Positions 63,314-64,000 of a DNA stretch of 64,000 nt are shown one piece after another. Positions within the stretch are counted from its first letter, which is position 1. Every line of letters begins with the position of its first letter. The stretch lies in contig SHYS01000006.1 of the NCBI GenBank assembly GCA_009692685.1, positions 62,001 through 126,000 of the forward strand. The letters are read 5' to 3'. Under the pieces are notes generated by a model. That model worked only from the letters and a program-made list of their open reading frames with translations, was not told the DNA's origin and ran no database searches. Origin of the DNA: Dehalococcoidia bacterium. GTDB lineage: Bacteria > Chloroflexota > Dehalococcoidia > UBA2979. Both the position numbers and the translations under genes were made by a program.

Positions 63314-63579
63314 TAGTCCGAGCCCTCCATTTTGTCGCGGGCGGCCTCAGCCCAGGCTAGCTCTTTCGCCTAGTGCCAATCCTCCGGCGAGACCGGCTCG
63401 CGGACATACTGGGCCAGCGGGCCGTAGAGTGAACGGTGGTGGGGAGCCGTGAGGAACCGGATCTCGACGTGGTCGCCGACGACGCGCTGGATGGTGAGTG
63501 CCCCGGGCTCGATGCCCAGCCTGTCGCGGATCTCCTTGGCGATAACGACTTGGCCCTTCGTTCCCACTTTGTGCGCCAT
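63313..63579 (-). pseudogene. vapB: AbrB/VapB-type antitoxin with in-frame amber near its end
   Basis: From ATG 63579: VGTKGQVVIAKEIRDRLGIE is the swapped-hairpin AbrB DNA-binding fold. The frame reads EPVSPEDWH, then TAG at 63370-63372, then AKELAWAEAARDKMEGSD and a TAG at 63313-63315 that overlaps the vapC start. The sequence after the first stop has the look of the toxin-binding tail and restores the usual overlap with vapC. As written the antitoxin would be 69 residues without that tail; DNA binding could remain. Type II pair with vapC. Confidence 0.75.
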
Positions 63580-63781
63580 GTCATACCTCCTGCAGGAAGT
63601 ATAACTTCGTCGCGTTTCCCCGCGATCAGCGTTTCCACCTCGTTTCTGGGGCCTTTACAGATTGTGAAGAAACGCGCAATACTGCCGCCTCAACCTCGGT
63701 GGTGGTGGACCGCATCCGCTATCCGGATCGCTCTCCCTGAGGGCGCTACCTACTGATCGAACGCACCGAACGGGCCGAGCC

Positions 63782-64000
63782 GTGAGCGAGCACAGCGCAA
63801 CCGACCCTTCCGTTAGCCGTCCCCCAGTGGCGGCCTACCCTCTCTACAACCCGGCTTTCGAGCACGATGCCTGCGGCACGGGCTTCATCGCCTACATCGA
63901 TGGCCGTCGTGACCATCGAGTAGTGGAGATGGCGGTCCGTTCCGTCGTGAACCTCACCCACCGAGGCGCGGTATCGGCTGACGCGGTTTCCGGCGACGGC
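63782..64000 (+). CDS. gltB: Glutamate synthase large subunit (partial, continues past the window)
   Basis: GTG 63782 opens a frame still open at the window end, 73 codons. AAYPLYNPAFEHDACGTGFI, with Cys as the N-terminal nucleophile after propeptide removal, and VNLTHRGAVSADAVSGDG are diagnostic of the glutaminase domain of GltB. Makes glutamate from glutamine and 2-oxoglutarate. Confidence 0.92.
   Translation, partial: MSEHSATDPSVSRPPVAAYPLYNPAFEHDACGTGFIAYIDGRRDHRVVEMAVRSVVNLTHRGAVSADAVSGDG

Noticed and set aside
5942..63579. Genome-wide recoding of TAG or TGA as an amino acid
   Set aside because: TAG and TGA clearly end many intact genes here (for example TAG at 1205, 1880 and 3609, and TGA at overlapping gene junctions), so a changed code is not supported.
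1..64000. CRISPR array, replication origin or rRNA operon
   Set aside because: No regularly spaced repeats, DnaA-box cluster or rRNA sequence was seen.

Overview
The window is a GC-rich bacterial chromosome segment. Gene content suggests a member of the Chloroflexota, perhaps related to Dehalococcoidia or SAR202. The pointers are two F420-type luciferase-like oxidoreductases, an F420-type PPOX protein, an FbiB-like nitroreductase domain, several CaiB-type CoA transferases, and many small membrane proteins. This placement is inference from gene families; no 16S rRNA gene is present. A short palindromic word, CCTCGAGG (core TCGAGG/CCTCGA), recurs throughout coding and non-coding DNA far above chance.

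Layout. 1-8.7 kb: an NMN-deamidase-like/adenylyltransferase pair, an FKBP lipoprotein, an MFS carrier, a lone peptide-type ABC permease, an MscS channel, a broken HDOD gene, a 5'-3' exonuclease and an M42 peptidase. 8.8-15.3 kb: a large membrane glycosyltransferase-like protein, two damaged CoA transferases, tRNA-Phe followed by an integrase remnant, and an LLM oxidoreductase. 15.3-23 kb: an IS6-like end fused to a PIN toxin fragment, then the translation/stringent-response block prmC, prfA, hisS and rel, with a damaged GIY-YIG gene between prmC and prfA. 23-33 kb: an epoxide-hydrolase-like gene, tRNA-Arg, two coupled cyclophilins, tRNA-Pro, pyrD, an Mrp/ApbC Fe-S carrier and a NYN-domain protein. 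33-43.8 kb: a minus-strand pyrimidine operon in the order pyrR-pyrB-pyrC-carA-GNAT-unknown-carB-HAD phosphatase-pyrK. It is preceded by a leader with a PyrR-binding motif and an intrinsic terminator, so transcription attenuation by UMP-bound PyrR is likely. 43.9-53.6 kb: a PAC2 protein, an MFS exporter, a translationally coupled DUF72/M14/SH3/GNAT set (two members broken), an alpha/beta hydrolase without its nucleophile, a BNR protein, a sirtuin and a TlpA-like thioredoxin. 53.5-64 kb: hicAB, a damaged ThDP-enzyme/acyl-CoA dehydrogenase pair, a phosphotransferase, a PPOX protein, a thioredoxin-fold protein with in-frame UGA at the first redox cysteine, an M20 peptidase, an LLM oxidoreductase, an intact CaiB enzyme, a VapBC-type pair and the start of gltB.

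The strongest candidate novelty is at 58727-59236: a membrane-anchored thioredoxin-like protein whose WCxxC site reads W-UGA-PFC, followed by a short hairpin placed like a bacterial SECIS element. It must be weighed against the second striking property of the window. About fifteen genes carry in-frame stops, one-base frameshifts (several in runs of C or G) or internal deletions. That points either to real gene decay or to consensus errors in the assembly.
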